The position numbers and the translations under genes were made by a program. From positions 1 to 13,824 of the forward strand of contig JAJZKL010000002.1 in NCBI GenBank assembly GCA_021804185.1: 13,824 nucleotides of DNA, in the 5' to 3' direction. The notes under the pieces were generated by a model, which saw only the letters and a program-made list of their open reading frames with translations, had not been told where the DNA came from and ran no database searches. How positions within the stretch are numbered: the first letter of the stretch is position 1; each line of letters starts with the position of its first letter. Shown piece by piece: positions 13,803 through 13,824 of the stretch. This stretch comes from Thermoplasmata archaeon (GTDB lineage Archaea > Thermoplasmatota > Thermoplasmata > Thermoplasmatales > Thermoplasmataceae).

Positions 13803-13824
13803 ATGACATGGCACCGCAGTATGC
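13803..13824 (+). CDS. 5' end of a gene running off the right edge
   Basis: An ATG at 13803 follows a strong TATA box at leaderless spacing. The seven visible codons (MTWHRSM) do not allow identification. A second ATG at 13808 in another frame (MAPQY) is an equally open choice. Only the promoter position supports a gene here. Confidence 0.3.

Noticed and set aside
1..13824. CRISPR array, tRNA or rRNA genes
   Set aside because: No regularly spaced repeats and no recognisable RNA gene features were seen on either strand by eye.

Overview
The window reads as an archaeal accessory region, most likely from an acidophile-type Thermoplasmata relative. This rests on gene style rather than a marker gene. 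Sugar genes have TATA-like boxes centred about 23-28 nt before the start codon with no Shine-Dalgarno sequence (leaderless transcription), many ATGA stop/start overlaps, and insertion sequences of types common in such genomes. No rRNA, tRNA, CRISPR array or housekeeping gene was recognised, so the taxonomic call is an inference.

Layout. (1) 251-4330, minus strand: a four-gene operon, each gene overlapping the next by 4 nt. In transcription order it encodes a sugar-1-phosphate nucleotidyltransferase, a UDP-sugar 6-dehydrogenase, a UDP-glucuronate-decarboxylase-like SDR, and an epimerase of the zinc-ribbon-containing dTDP-L-rhamnose 4-epimerase type. (2) 4543-5562, plus strand: a GT4 glycosyltransferase diverging from that operon. 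(3) 5700-7559: the 3' remnant of a second GT4 gene, abutting a decayed 1520-bp IS4-type element with 31-bp imperfect inverted ends. (4) 7628-8644, plus strand: gmd (GDP-mannose 4,6-dehydratase), whose promoter starts 40 bp beyond the IS end. (5) 8688-9269, minus strand: an unrecognised 193-residue protein. (6) About 9308-10164: the left part of an IS21 element (istA with a nonsense codon, a frameshift and a core deletion; istB cut off just before its Walker A motif). (7) 10495-11986: an apparently intact single-gene IS66-family element with 24-bp inverted repeats and a perfect 8-bp target duplication. (8) 12140-13677, minus strand: an FdtA/QdtA-like ketoisomerase and an FdtB/QdtB-like aminotransferase, overlapping by ATGA. 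(9) The 3' edge holds a TATA box and the first codons of another plus-strand gene.

Together the intact genes make and transfer nucleotide-activated sugars: a uronic acid/pentose branch (dehydrogenase plus decarboxylase), a 6-deoxyhexose branch (gmd), a 3-amino-3,6-dideoxyhexose branch (FdtA/FdtB types) and at least one transferase. This suits surface glycan or S-layer/lipoglycan decoration. Three insertion sequences of different ages have cut the island up and destroyed at least one transferase. The most testable new idea is that the ketoisomerase/aminotransferase pair, which has no dTDP-glucose dehydratase partner here, works on the GDP-4-keto-6-deoxymannose made by gmd.
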